Assembly (NCBI GenBank): GCA_025457985.1
Contig: JALOTI010000032.1
Location: 1 to 11,526 of the forward strand
DNA: 11,526 nucleotides
DNA from: Leptospira sp.
GTDB lineage: Bacteria; Spirochaetota; Leptospiria; Leptospirales; Leptospiraceae
Direction of reading: 5' to 3'
Position 1 is the stretch's first letter, and the number at the start of each line of letters is the position of its first letter. Positions 1 to 6,984 of the stretch are shown here, in pieces. The notes beneath the pieces are model-generated. The model saw nothing but the letters and a program-made list of their open reading frames with translations. It ran no database searches and was not told the origin of the DNA. A program made the position numbers and the translations under genes.

Positions 1-155
1 ACCCTGGTAAAAGTGAAGAAATTCACGAGCTTGCAAGAGTCTTAGTTTTGAATGGAGCACAAGCTAACATCAAAGATTCGCTCGGAAAAAACCCGATCAA
101 TTATGCAGAAAACAAAAACCTAACTGAGCTATTGGAAATTTACCGCGGTAACTAA
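1..155 (+). CDS. Ankyrin-repeat protein, C-terminal fragment (5' end outside window)
   Basis: An open frame enters from the left edge (first full codon at 3) and stops at TAA 153-155. The roughly 50 visible residues hold one nearly complete ankyrin repeat: a helix ending in LVLNGAQANIKDSLGKNPI, then NYAENKNLTELLEIY. The pattern LxxNGAxxNxxDxxGxxPxxYA is the classic ankyrin hairpin and helix consensus, followed by a capping helix. Ankyrin repeats are protein-interaction scaffolds, and the specific partner cannot be told from this piece. The stop codon shares a base with the next gene's start (TAATG), so the two are probably one transcript and translationally coupled. Signal peptide and repeat number are unknown because the N-terminus is missing. 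Confidence 0.85.
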   Translation, partial: PGKSEEIHELARVLVLNGAQANIKDSLGKNPINYAENKNLTELLEIYRGN

Positions 156-589
156 TGTCAATTCCCAAAAGAGATAACAAAATCAACATATTCGACTTTG
201 TGAACACTGTTCCCACAAAGACTTTTAAACGGGGAGAGATCATCGTTAGAGAAGGTGAACCTTCTAACGAAAAAATGTATTTTATACTCAGCGGAGTTTT
301 GTCTGTAGGAATGGGATCTCCTGAGATGAATAATTTTCACGAAGTGAGAAAACTTTCTACTGGAGAATTTTTTGGAGAGATTGCACTGATCTCAGCTCAC
401 CCTCGTTCGATGACAGTATTCATTGAGTCTGACCGCGCTCAATTGGGAATCCTCGACAAACAAAACTTAATTCGCATTGCAAACTCAAATCCTATGTTCG
501 TTTATGCTCTCTTACAGACTTATGTGGAACGCCTTATTGAAGCAGAACAAAAATTAAAAGATCTAACAGAGGCTAATGATGGGACTTAA
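155..589 (+). CDS. Stand-alone cyclic-nucleotide-binding domain protein (144 aa)
   Basis: This is a single CNB (CAP_ED-type) domain with nothing attached. Residues 24-35 (FKRGEIIVREGE) form the first beta strands. The phosphate-binding cassette follows at about 73-88, FGEIALI then PRSMTV, with the cyclic-nucleotide-contacting Glu75 and Arg84 both present. A C-terminal helix spans about 115-138. There is no helix-turn-helix, kinase or channel segment, so it is not a CRP-type transcription factor as it stands; a regulatory subunit or ligand sensor acting through a partner is the simplest inference. Its ATG overlaps the stop of the ankyrin gene, and its last 14 nt overlap the next CNB gene, so all three are probably co-translated. 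Whether it binds cAMP, cGMP or another nucleotide cannot be decided from sequence. No signal peptide is visible, so it is probably cytoplasmic. Confidence 0.88.
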   Translation: MSIPKRDNKINIFDFVNTVPTKTFKRGEIIVREGEPSNEKMYFILSGVLSVGMGSPEMNNFHEVRKLSTGEFFGEIALISAHPRSMTVFIESDRAQLGILDKQNLIRIANSNPMFVYALLQTYVERLIEAEQKLKDLTEANDGT

Positions 590-1094
590 AGAATCCTTAG
601 CCAAACTTACTATGATCAACATCAAACGTGGAGAGGTACTCTTTAAGGAAGGAGTCCCATCTAATGGAGCGATGTTTTTTCTTTTTGAAGGACAGCTGGA
701 TATATACAAACAAATCGAGGGAAAACATATAAAACTTCGGAGCATCTTACCTGGTGAGTTTTTTGGTGAAATGGCGATTATAAACAACAGCCCCAGAGCC
801 GCTTCGATCGTAGTAGTTTCCGAAATGGCAAAGTTAGGTGTTATCAATCGAAATTCGTTTGTTAAAATGAGCCAGGAGAGTCCTGAGTTTCTTTTTTTAC
901 TTTTGAAACGAGTGATCGAGAGATTGTATGAAACGGAATCAAAAATCCGAAACATCAAAAGAGCCAAAGAAGAAAAAATTGCGGACCCCGCTCATTTGGT
1001 TATGAACGAAGACCTATCTCAAGGCAGTAGCGAAGACTTGACGATGATACCAATTGAAAGACTTACGGACGAGTCTTCAATCCCTGACGTTTGA
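576..1094 (+). CDS. Second stand-alone cyclic-nucleotide-binding protein with acidic tail (172 aa)
   Basis: This CNB-domain protein is a neighbour and likely paralogue of the preceding one. The strand motif INIKRGEVLFKEG is at about 14-26, and the phosphate-binding cassette FGEMAII then PRAASIV is at about 63-79, keeping Glu65 and Arg74. A helix spans about 100-125 (KRVIERLYETESKI). About 45 further residues, rich in Glu, Asp and Ser, form an apparently disordered tail absent from the first protein. There is no DNA-binding or catalytic domain. Two starts are possible, ATG 576 and ATG 579; an AGAGG at 567-571 lies about 7 nt before 579, so 579 may be the true one. The gene overlaps its upstream neighbour by 14 nt in another frame. 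Its 3' end overlaps the remnant minus-strand SDR gene by 32 nt (1063-1094). Confidence 0.87.
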   Translation: MMGLKESLAKLTMINIKRGEVLFKEGVPSNGAMFFLFEGQLDIYKQIEGKHIKLRSILPGEFFGEMAIINNSPRAASIVVVSEMAKLGVINRNSFVKMSQESPEFLFLLLKRVIERLYETESKIRNIKRAKEEKIADPAHLVMNEDLSQGSSEDLTMIPIERLTDESSIPDV

Positions 1095-1762
1095 CCTTAA
1101 ATAACTTAGGTGCTATCTTTACTTCCAGTATTTGAACATTTTCTCTTGCTGTTAAAATTAAATGTATCAGTTTCGCAACATCCTCTGGCTCCAAATATGC
1201 TCTAAAATCATCATCCGGAGAAAAACTCAAAGCCTCATAAAATTCTGATTTTACTATGTCTGGTATCACGAGGTGGATGCCGACCTCATATTTACGCAAC
1301 TCAGCGTAAATTTCTCGCACAAAATGATGCAAACCAGCCTTATTGGCACCGTATACATTCCCCCATGGAGAAACGTTTTCACCCGCAACAGAACCAATAA
1401 AGATCTTTTGTAAGAATAATGGGAGCTAACATCTGTATTTTGGTCAACTCTACGATTTGTTCAATTTTCATTTCCTCGATGGGAGAAAAATAACCTACCC
1501 CAGCATTGGATACAAAGAGAGAGATTTTTTCCCAGTCAGGAATTAAATCAGGCAATTTGAGAAGAGCTTTTTCATTGGTTAGGTCATTAGCATAGAGTTT
1601 GAATTGGTCGTGATGGAATGATGATCTTTCGGGATGCCTACAAAGCCCGATCACATGGTATCCTAAGGAAATAAGTTCTTTTGAAATGGCAAGACCTATT
1701 CCACGGGAAGCACCTGTAACGAGTGCTATCTTTTCATTATTCAAATTGTGATTGTCATTCAT
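1063..1762 (-). pseudogene. Short-chain dehydrogenase/reductase (SDR), broken by frameshift/deletion
   Basis: The gene begins at ATG 1762-1760 with a normal SDR N-terminus: the cofactor-binding TGASRGIG (about residues 16-23), a NADP-compatible CRHPERS loop and the NAG motif (SNAGVG). This frame runs to LAPIILTKDL and then stops at 1379. The second half lies one base downstream in phase: IFIGSVAG, then the active-site VYGANK (YxxxK, just upstream of 1338), then the PDIVKSEF motif, ending at TAA 1065-1063. A normal SDR has about ten residues between TKxL and the IxIxSxAG strand; here they are absent. The phase change fits a net loss of 3n+2 bases, centred on AAGATCTT (1400-1407). The start overlaps the esterase stop by 8 nt. 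The product cannot be a full-length SDR as read. A sequencing or assembly error is the main alternative. Confidence 0.82.
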
Positions 1763-2708
1763 TTAAATTATCAAGAATGATTTCAGAAACTAACTCAGTA
1801 CCTTTGATGTTTTTAGTCTCATAGCCCATATCAATAAATGGAATGGATGCTGTTTCTCCAGGCCAAGCATGGCCAACTCCCTCCATGGTATACAAGCCCA
1901 CTTTTTTTCCATTGGAACATACCGTATACATTGAACGAATTAAGTTTACATTAGGTTCATTCTGCGATGCGTAATTTATTTTTGATTCTTTAGGTTCGCC
2001 AACGCAAGAGTTCCACTCCTTCCAGCGTAAAAAACTATCTGGGGCGCTTAAAATTTCGGCTCCTTTTCTTACATAACCACCAGCATATGGAACCAAAGTA
2101 TCATCTGTTCCCACAATGGAATAAACAGAAACATTTGGATTCAATTTTGTCTTTGGATTCTTCAAAAGAGGCAAACTCAACTGTGAAGAAACAGAAATGA
2201 CTGCTCTCCATAAATGAGGTTTTTCTACAGCCATTCTCTGAGCCATAAAGCCTCCATTGGAATGTCCAACCAGAAAAACATTCTTTGGATCAATAAGTCC
2301 CTCAGCAACCATTCGATTGACGAGCATCTCAATAAACAAAACATCATCTATATTTTTTTCATCGGCGGAAGTGGACCCGCGACCATCAGCCCAACTCCGT
2401 CTATAGCCATCTGGAAAAACAACTATCATTTTATGTTTGTTCGATAGCTCGCCTAATCCTGTTTGGTGGAACATCGACCTACCGCTTCCAAAGCCTCCAT
2501 GTAAGGCAATGACTGCTGGGACAGGTTTTCCGTTCCAGTCCTCCGGAAACACTGCAAAATAACTTCGGTCGTATTTCTGAACCGAAGCTTCAAACTTCTT
2601 TGTATTATTTGGCAAGGGTCGGATGAGCCGAAAGCAATTGGCAGTCACCGATACAATAAGCATTGCCATAAGATACTTTAAAACATGGGTTTCTAAGTTT
2701 CGATTCAT
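1755..2708 (-). CDS. Secreted or lipid-anchored alpha/beta-hydrolase, LpqC/PHB-depolymerase-like esterase
   Basis: This 317-aa alpha/beta hydrolase belongs to the PHB-depolymerase/LpqC/feruloyl-esterase type. The oxyanion HGG is at 70-72. The nucleophile elbow GHSNGG is at 148-153 (Ser150). GTDDTLVPY at 200-208 supplies the acid, most likely Asp203. GVGHAWPG at 277-284 supplies the catalytic His280. Cys235 (WNSC) and Cys264 (YTVC) could form the disulphide typical of these exported enzymes. The N-terminus is hydrophobic (about 10-24) and ends in VTANC, a weak spirochaetal lipobox with Cys25, so export and possibly lipid anchoring are likely. It probably hydrolyses an ester, possibly a polyester or acylated substrate; the natural substrate is unknown. 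The ATG overlaps the upstream lipoprotein stop as ATGA, and the stop overlaps the SDR start by 8 nt, which makes it the fourth gene of the alkC operon. Confidence 0.85.
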   Translation of the reverse strand: MNRNLETHVLKYLMAMLIVSVTANCFRLIRPLPNNTKKFEASVQKYDRSYFAVFPEDWNGKPVPAVIALHGGFGSGRSMFHQTGLGELSNKHKMIVVFPDGYRRSWADGRGSTSADEKNIDDVLFIEMLVNRMVAEGLIDPKNVFLVGHSNGGFMAQRMAVEKPHLWRAVISVSSQLSLPLLKNPKTKLNPNVSVYSIVGTDDTLVPYAGGYVRKGAEILSAPDSFLRWKEWNSCVGEPKESKINYASQNEPNVNLIRSMYTVCSNGKKVGLYTMEGVGHAWPGETASIPFIDMGYETKNIKGTELVSEIILDNLNE

Positions 2709-3223
2709 AGAGAGTTTGTCTCCAAATTGATTGTCTCTTGAATTTGTTTCCTAAATACATCATTAGGCCAGAAAAATGGAGTGAAAGGTATGATGAGTAT
2801 GCCACGATATTGGTCCATTCTTAAATTGTACGTAATCTCTCGCAACAATCGGTTTTTCTCCGTATAACGAAATGTTATTGTATTCTCTGACTGTATTTGG
2901 TATGGAAACATTCCGGCTGTAAAAAAAGTCAAAAACCAATTTAGACTATGTAACAAATCTGAAGGATACTCTGTTTCCTTTTTTTGTAAAATGATCTCGA
3001 CAACCTTATCAGAAGTATTGGCTTCCGTAAATCCTTGTTGAGTCAATTTTTGTAGAATGGATTCTCTCTCTTTCTCATATCTATAAAAGCCAGTAAAAAC
3101 AAACTGAACGGATTCGTTGCGAAACGGAGCACTGCCCCTATCAGATGTGAGTACTCGATGGGAGATAGCCGCACAAGAAATTATATTTAAAATGAAAAAT
3201 AAGAAAGCTAACCTAAAATACAT
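2705..3223 (-). CDS. Small putative lipoprotein (172 aa), paralogue of its upstream neighbour
   Basis: I do not recognise a named family. The N-terminus MYFRLAFLFFILNIISC is a typical lipoprotein signal with Cys17 as the expected lipidation site (IISC). The mature part is mixed alpha/beta: a helix at about 50-64 (KERESILQKLTQQGF), a strand at about 73-80, a hydrophobic stretch at about 96-107 (WFLTFFTAGMFPY), a strand pair around TITFRYTEKN and REITYNLRM, then a hydrophobic GILIIPFTPFFWP at about 141-153. The hydrophobic stretches may insert in or sit against the membrane. A similar order of elements occurs in the preceding gene product, suggesting an old duplication. A good SD-like AGAGGA lies about 8 nt before the ATG. 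It overlaps the upstream lipoprotein gene by 11 nt and the esterase gene by 4 nt (ATGA). Confidence 0.8.
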   Translation of the reverse strand: MYFRLAFLFFILNIISCAAISHRVLTSDRGSAPFRNESVQFVFTGFYRYEKERESILQKLTQQGFTEANTSDKVVEIILQKKETEYPSDLLHSLNWFLTFFTAGMFPYQIQSENTITFRYTEKNRLLREITYNLRMDQYRGILIIPFTPFFWPNDVFRKQIQETINLETNSL

Positions 3224-3818
3224 CTTTAGAATCCTCTAAAAATTTATAGATGATTTGACTGTAGATTTTTGATTGATTGGAGCGATCATCAAACGGAAAC
3301 GCCAGTATGGATAACCAACCAAAAATATTATAGGATTCAATATCATATCTATATTCCCGAACAATTTTTCCTTTTTTTAGAACTCGCACCCTTAGAAAGT
3401 CATCATCCCGATTGATATCGGGAACGACAAAAAATGTTCGCAGTGAAAAGATTCGGTTGATTAAATAAAAAATATATCTTTTTTCATCACGTTCCGCCAT
3501 CCAGCTAACTGGCTCGTGATTTTCTCCCATAAAAAACTGAAATTTAGGACTCGCTTCTAAAATCAACTGGATGTTAAAATCGGAATCAATTGATTCTTTG
3601 TGACGGAATTGACGGAATCGATTAGACGATAAAAAAGCAGAAAGAATGTGTTTTATCTTATTGCGATCTGTCGACCCATTCCAACCAATAAGTTCATAGC
3701 CGACAACTGCATCCGATTTTGCAACAGTTGATTTGGATATCTCTGGTCTTTCACCTGTATAAAACGTGGTACATTGTGTAACAATTAGTGAAGAGAGTAT
3801 TAAAATTAAATTTCGCAT
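3213..3818 (-). CDS. Putative lipoprotein (201 aa)
   Basis: No family is recognised. The signal sequence MRNLILILSSLIVTQC has a lipobox-like VTQC with Cys16 as the lipidation site. The mature part has a helix at about 54-70 (KIKHILSAFLSSNRF), a strand at about 82-89 (NIQLILEA), then a helix and hydrophobic segment at about 114-133 (RYIFYLINRIF then TFFVVP). A strand pair follows, LRVRVLKKGKIVREYRY (about 142-158), then NIFGWLSILAFPF (about 164-176) and a C-terminal helix. This order parallels the following 172-aa lipoprotein: helix, strand, hydrophobic patch, basic hairpin with a REY/REI strand, hydrophobic turn ending in PF, helix. The start shares one base with the alkC stop (TAATG on the minus strand), so translation is probably coupled to alkC. 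It is probably anchored in the inner or outer membrane, facing the periplasm or surface. Confidence 0.8.
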   Translation of the reverse strand: MRNLILILSSLIVTQCTTFYTGERPEISKSTVAKSDAVVGYELIGWNGSTDRNKIKHILSAFLSSNRFRQFRHKESIDSDFNIQLILEASPKFQFFMGENHEPVSWMAERDEKRYIFYLINRIFSLRTFFVVPDINRDDDFLRVRVLKKGKIVREYRYDIESYNIFGWLSILAFPFDDRSNQSKIYSQIIYKFLEDSKDVF

Positions 3819-4924
3819 TACGTTTCTTTAAGAATGAATTCTTTTGAAATCCATTCCTTTCCATTGGCAACTATCACAAGTAAATGTTTACCTGGATAGT
3901 ATGTTTTCGTTGTGATAGGCTTAAAAGAATGTTTTTTTGCAAGTTTGATACTTGAATTTTTGGAAATTGGTTTTTCCCCAATTTGAAAAACTTTTTTTGA
4001 TATGGTTCCATTCGCCAAAAGAAATCCTATTTTATACTCTAATCTGATCTTCGAAACTTGTTTATGATCAGAAGATATTTCAATTTCGAAATCTAAATAT
4101 TGACCGATTGAAACAGTTTTTTTCTTCAATTCGAGTTTGATAGTTTTGGGTTTCCAATTGGATTTATAATCAAACATCGCCAAGGCTTTTGGGTTTCCCT
4201 TTTTTAGAAGAGTACGAAGCGAATGTTTTAGAGATATATCCAATTTGGGATTTTTTCCCATTCTAGACTTACAAAAATTCAAAACAATTTCGGGATTTAT
4301 TTTTGAAATATCATTTAAATGGTTGGCAACGCTCCGCCTAACAGTTTCACTTTGGTCATCCCATAACGTTTCCAAAATTGGAAGATGAAGTCCTGGATCG
4401 GCTTTGATTTTTGGAATTCCAATCCCCCAAGGTAAAAATGGCCGGCTCCCTTCACTTGCAAGCCGTCTTACAAATTCATTTGGATGGTTTGCCCACCGCT
4501 TCATTTGTTTAAAGGTTTTGTCAAAATCATGATGGTAATAATGGCGGATAACAAATTCCGAACTTGAAAAGACCGTGACCTCTTCCAGATGTTCCATTAC
4601 AAAATTAAAATCAAAACGAGAAGGCTCTGAAAAAAGATCATTTAAAAAAATATAGAGAAAGTTAAAATCGGGAACTCCTTCTTCCCTTAAAACCGATATA
4701 ATTTGTAATGTATTTTGACCCAATCGAAGTGGTTCGTCTCCCCAAAACTGTAAGAGAACGGTTGCTATACTGGAAATACGTTCCTTAAGTTCTAATTGGT
4801 TCCATTTGGAATTAAACAGTTTTTTGGGAAATTGGTCTGCGGGAATTTTGGGATCGACTTTGTGTAAAATTTTTCCAAAATACAGTGCCCACTCTTTTGA
4901 GTACATTTCCTTCAAAGGTTCCAT
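3818..4924 (-). CDS. alkC: DNA alkylation repair glycosylase, AlkC family, with C-terminal Ig-like extension
   Basis: This 368-aa protein is of the HEAT-like-repeat DNA glycosylase superfamily, which removes N3-alkylated bases (3-methyladenine, 3-methylcytosine in studied AlkC enzymes) without classic base flipping. Family marks are SSEFVIRHYY (121-130), RRLASEGSRPFLPWG (153-167) and the helical repeat ETLWDDQSETVRRSVANHLNDISK (185-208), all typical of the AlkC branch. Helical repeats fill about 1-255. From about 262 the sequence becomes strand-rich (KLELKKKTVSIGQYLDFEI through to HLLVIVANGKEWISKEFIL), matching the C-terminal Ig-like domain known in some AlkC proteins. It should act in the cytoplasm on DNA. 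The ATG is preceded very closely by GAGGGA, and no better in-frame start exists upstream. It heads a five-gene overlapping operon of otherwise envelope-type genes, which is an odd setting for a repair enzyme. Confidence 0.85.
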   Translation of the reverse strand: MEPLKEMYSKEWALYFGKILHKVDPKIPADQFPKKLFNSKWNQLELKERISSIATVLLQFWGDEPLRLGQNTLQIISVLREEGVPDFNFLYIFLNDLFSEPSRFDFNFVMEHLEEVTVFSSSEFVIRHYYHHDFDKTFKQMKRWANHPNEFVRRLASEGSRPFLPWGIGIPKIKADPGLHLPILETLWDDQSETVRRSVANHLNDISKINPEIVLNFCKSRMGKNPKLDISLKHSLRTLLKKGNPKALAMFDYKSNWKPKTIKLELKKKTVSIGQYLDFEIEISSDHKQVSKIRLEYKIGFLLANGTISKKVFQIGEKPISKNSSIKLAKKHSFKPITTKTYYPGKHLLVIVANGKEWISKEFILKET

Positions 4925-5034
4925 TCCCTCTAGTGAAAATAGATTCCCTAAAAGAGAAAGTATTTTAATGGATCGATTGGTTTTGCCTTTGAGTAAATCT
5001 GTCTAAAAGATGGGAAAAGGGGATAGATGAATTT
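4925..5034. promoter_or_regulatory. Divergent intergenic region between alkC (minus) and selO (plus)
   Basis: These 110 nt must hold the promoters for both the leftward alkC operon and rightward selO, since neither gene has another upstream space. For the minus strand a TAAAAT (complement of 4963-4968) could be a -10 element, but no convincing -35 lies at the right distance. For the plus strand the best -10-like site is TCTAAA/CTAAAA near 5002-5008, with weak -35 candidates. An A+G-rich SD AAGGGG (5017-5022) serves selO. A 3-codon mini-ORF, ATGAATTTATGA (5027-5038), starts 4 nt after this SD and ends overlapping the selO ATG. Exact promoter positions are not determined. Confidence 0.5.
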
Positions 5035-6483
5035 ATGAGCTTAGAGAGAACCTATACAACACTTCCAGAATCACTCTTTAAGTTTGTGAATCCAACGGCA
5101 GTCCGATCGCCAGAAGTTTTCCTTTGGAACGAATCGTTGGCAAAGGAACTACATATTGCCGATCTCTTTCCAGAATCCGAACGATCTCATTTACTGTCTG
5201 GAAATAAAATTCTGCCCGAGACAAAACCATTCGCCCAAGCGTATGCTGGGCATCAATTTGGAAACTTTACGATGCTAGGTGATGGTAGGGCGATCCATTT
5301 GGGGGAATTTCTTTCGAAAAATAACCAGCGATGGGATATACAATTAAAAGGTTCCGGACGAACTCCATTTTCAAGAGGGGGTGATGGCCGCGCGACGATT
5401 TCCTCCATGCTCCGCGAATATTTAATCAGTGAAGCGATGAATGCCTTAGGTATCCCATCCACTCGGAGTTTGTCGGTAGTAAAAACAGGTGAGGCAGTAC
5501 GAAGAGAAGAAATACAAGATGGAGGAATCCTCACTCGCATTGCAAAGAGCCATATCCGCATCGGAACATTCGAATATACGTATCATTTTTTAGGCCTGGA
5601 AGAACTTTCTCTTCTGACCCAATATACAATTGAAAGACATTATCCAGACCTATTAGGTGAAGAAAACCAACCTTTAAAGCTTTTAGAAAGAGTGATGAAT
5701 GGACAAATTGATCTCATCGTGGATTGGATGCGAGTTGGTTTTATCCACGGAGTCATGAATACCGATAACTCAAGTATAGCATGTGAAACAATAGATTATG
5801 GTCCATGTGCATTTATGAATGCCTATGATCCTAGAACCGTTTTTAGCTCAATTGATACGAATGGTCGTTATGCATATGGAAACCAGCCTGGAATCATCCA
5901 TTGGAACTTAGCTTGTTTTGCAAATACTTTGTTACCTCTAATAGATAAGGATGAGAATACATCGATTCAAAAGGCAAGGGAACTTCTGGATGAATTCCCC
6001 AAACGGTTTGAAGAAAAATACTGGAATATGTTAGGTGAAAAATTTGGATTTACCAACATAACCTTGGAAGAAAAACCTTTTGTCGAAAATTTCCTTCGTT
6101 GGATGCGAGATACAAAAGCCGACTACACAAATAGTTTTTTAGTATTGGAAAGCGATATGGAAATAGATAGTAACACACTCCCTAATATCTATCTTAGTCC
6201 TGAATTTCAAAATTTAAGAATCGAATGGAAATCCCTCCTTAAAAAGAGAGAACTATCGCCAAACGAAGCAAAAATTATCATGTTACAAAAAAATCCGTTT
6301 GTTATCCCTCGGAACCAAAAAGTTGAATCTGTGCTATCGGAAGCTTCTCATGGGAATCTAAATCCGTTCCTCGACTTTTTAATGGAATTACAATCTCCCT
6401 ATAAAAGGAAAGACACTATACCCTTTAGTGATGCTCCAACCCTTTCAGAGGAAGAAACATACCAAACGTTTTGCGGAACCTAA
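5035..6483 (+). CDS. selO: SelO (YdiU/UPF0061) protein adenylyltransferase, cysteine form
   Basis: This 482-aa pseudokinase-fold enzyme transfers AMP from ATP to Ser/Thr/Tyr of target proteins; in bacteria it is linked to redox stress. Signatures are AGHQFG (71-76), GDGRA (82-86), LKGSGRTPFSRGGDGRA (104-120, with ATP-binding Lys105), REYLISEAM (127-135, Glu128), LTRIAKSHIRIG (166-177, Arg168 and Arg175), HGVMNTDN (239-246, catalytic Asp244 with Asn245) and IDYGPCAF (253-260, metal-binding Asp254). The spacing of Lys, Glu, Arg, Asp, Asn and Asp follows the known catalytic set of characterised SelO. The C-terminus ends FCGT with Cys480, where animal SelO proteins carry selenocysteine near the end; this is the bacterial Cys version. 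Length is normal. The SD (AAGGGG) sits 12 nt from the ATG, longer than usual. The next gene begins 6 nt after the stop. Confidence 0.95.
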   Translation: MSLERTYTTLPESLFKFVNPTAVRSPEVFLWNESLAKELHIADLFPESERSHLLSGNKILPETKPFAQAYAGHQFGNFTMLGDGRAIHLGEFLSKNNQRWDIQLKGSGRTPFSRGGDGRATISSMLREYLISEAMNALGIPSTRSLSVVKTGEAVRREEIQDGGILTRIAKSHIRIGTFEYTYHFLGLEELSLLTQYTIERHYPDLLGEENQPLKLLERVMNGQIDLIVDWMRVGFIHGVMNTDNSSIACETIDYGPCAFMNAYDPRTVFSSIDTNGRYAYGNQPGIIHWNLACFANTLLPLIDKDENTSIQKARELLDEFPKRFEEKYWNMLGEKFGFTNITLEEKPFVENFLRWMRDTKADYTNSFLVLESDMEIDSNTLPNIYLSPEFQNLRIEWKSLLKKRELSPNEAKIIMLQKNPFVIPRNQKVESVLSEASHGNLNPFLDFLMELQSPYKRKDTIPFSDAPTLSEEETYQTFCGT

Positions 6484-6489
6484 TTCCTT

Positions 6490-6984
6490 ATGATTGAGAT
6501 ATTATCCAATTCTGAAATTTTGGCAGGTATGATAACTCCAGCCGTATTTGTGACCGCATCGGCAAGTTTGATATTTTCTACAGCAAATCGGTTGGGCAGA
6601 ATTTTTGACCGGGTAAATCTTTTAAAGATAGAAACGGAAAAAATTTTGGAAGGCAAACAGCAATTTGCTGAGATCAAAATGAAATACCTTGGCAAACAAC
6701 TAACTATTCAAAGACGAAGGGCAATTCTCATCCAAAGGTCTATGGCTTTTTTGTATACAGCCACTTCTTTATTTATTATCTCGAGTTTGAGTATTGCGCT
6801 TACAATTGCTTTCGCAAGAGGATATTTATGGATTCCTACTTTATTTTCACTGTTAGGTGGTATATTTCTTTTTTTAGCCAGTGCTTTTCTATTGTATGAA
6901 AGTCGATACAATTTGAGTTTTATCATGGGCCAAATCGAGATTACAGAATATATCAAAGAGAATATTCCCGCCAGGGATCTGTAG
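6490..6984 (+). CDS. DUF2721 family integral membrane protein (164 aa)
   Basis: It matches the DUF2721 pattern: an N-terminal membrane segment with MITPAVFVTASASLIFSTANRLGR (14-37), where TPAVxxxA and STxNRLGRxxDR are characteristic. A charged, probably coiled helix follows (about 40-80, including RVNLLKIETEKILEG and IQRRRAILIQR), then two more transmembrane helices at about 84-108 and 112-136. The topology is three membrane helices with a cytoplasmic-type basic loop. The family has no established function. The start ATG lies 6 nt after the selO stop with no clear SD, so expression probably depends on read-through from selO. The charged C-terminal tail of about 25 residues ends directly at the GC-rich repeat element. 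Confidence 0.85.
   Translation: MIEILSNSEILAGMITPAVFVTASASLIFSTANRLGRIFDRVNLLKIETEKILEGKQQFAEIKMKYLGKQLTIQRRRAILIQRSMAFLYTATSLFIISSLSIALTIAFARGYLWIPTLFSLLGGIFLFLASAFLLYESRYNLSFIMGQIEITEYIKENIPARDL

Noticed and set aside
155..1094. The CNB proteins as CRP/FNR transcription factors
   Set aside because: Both end soon after the helix that follows the CNB domain, and neither has a helix-turn-helix.
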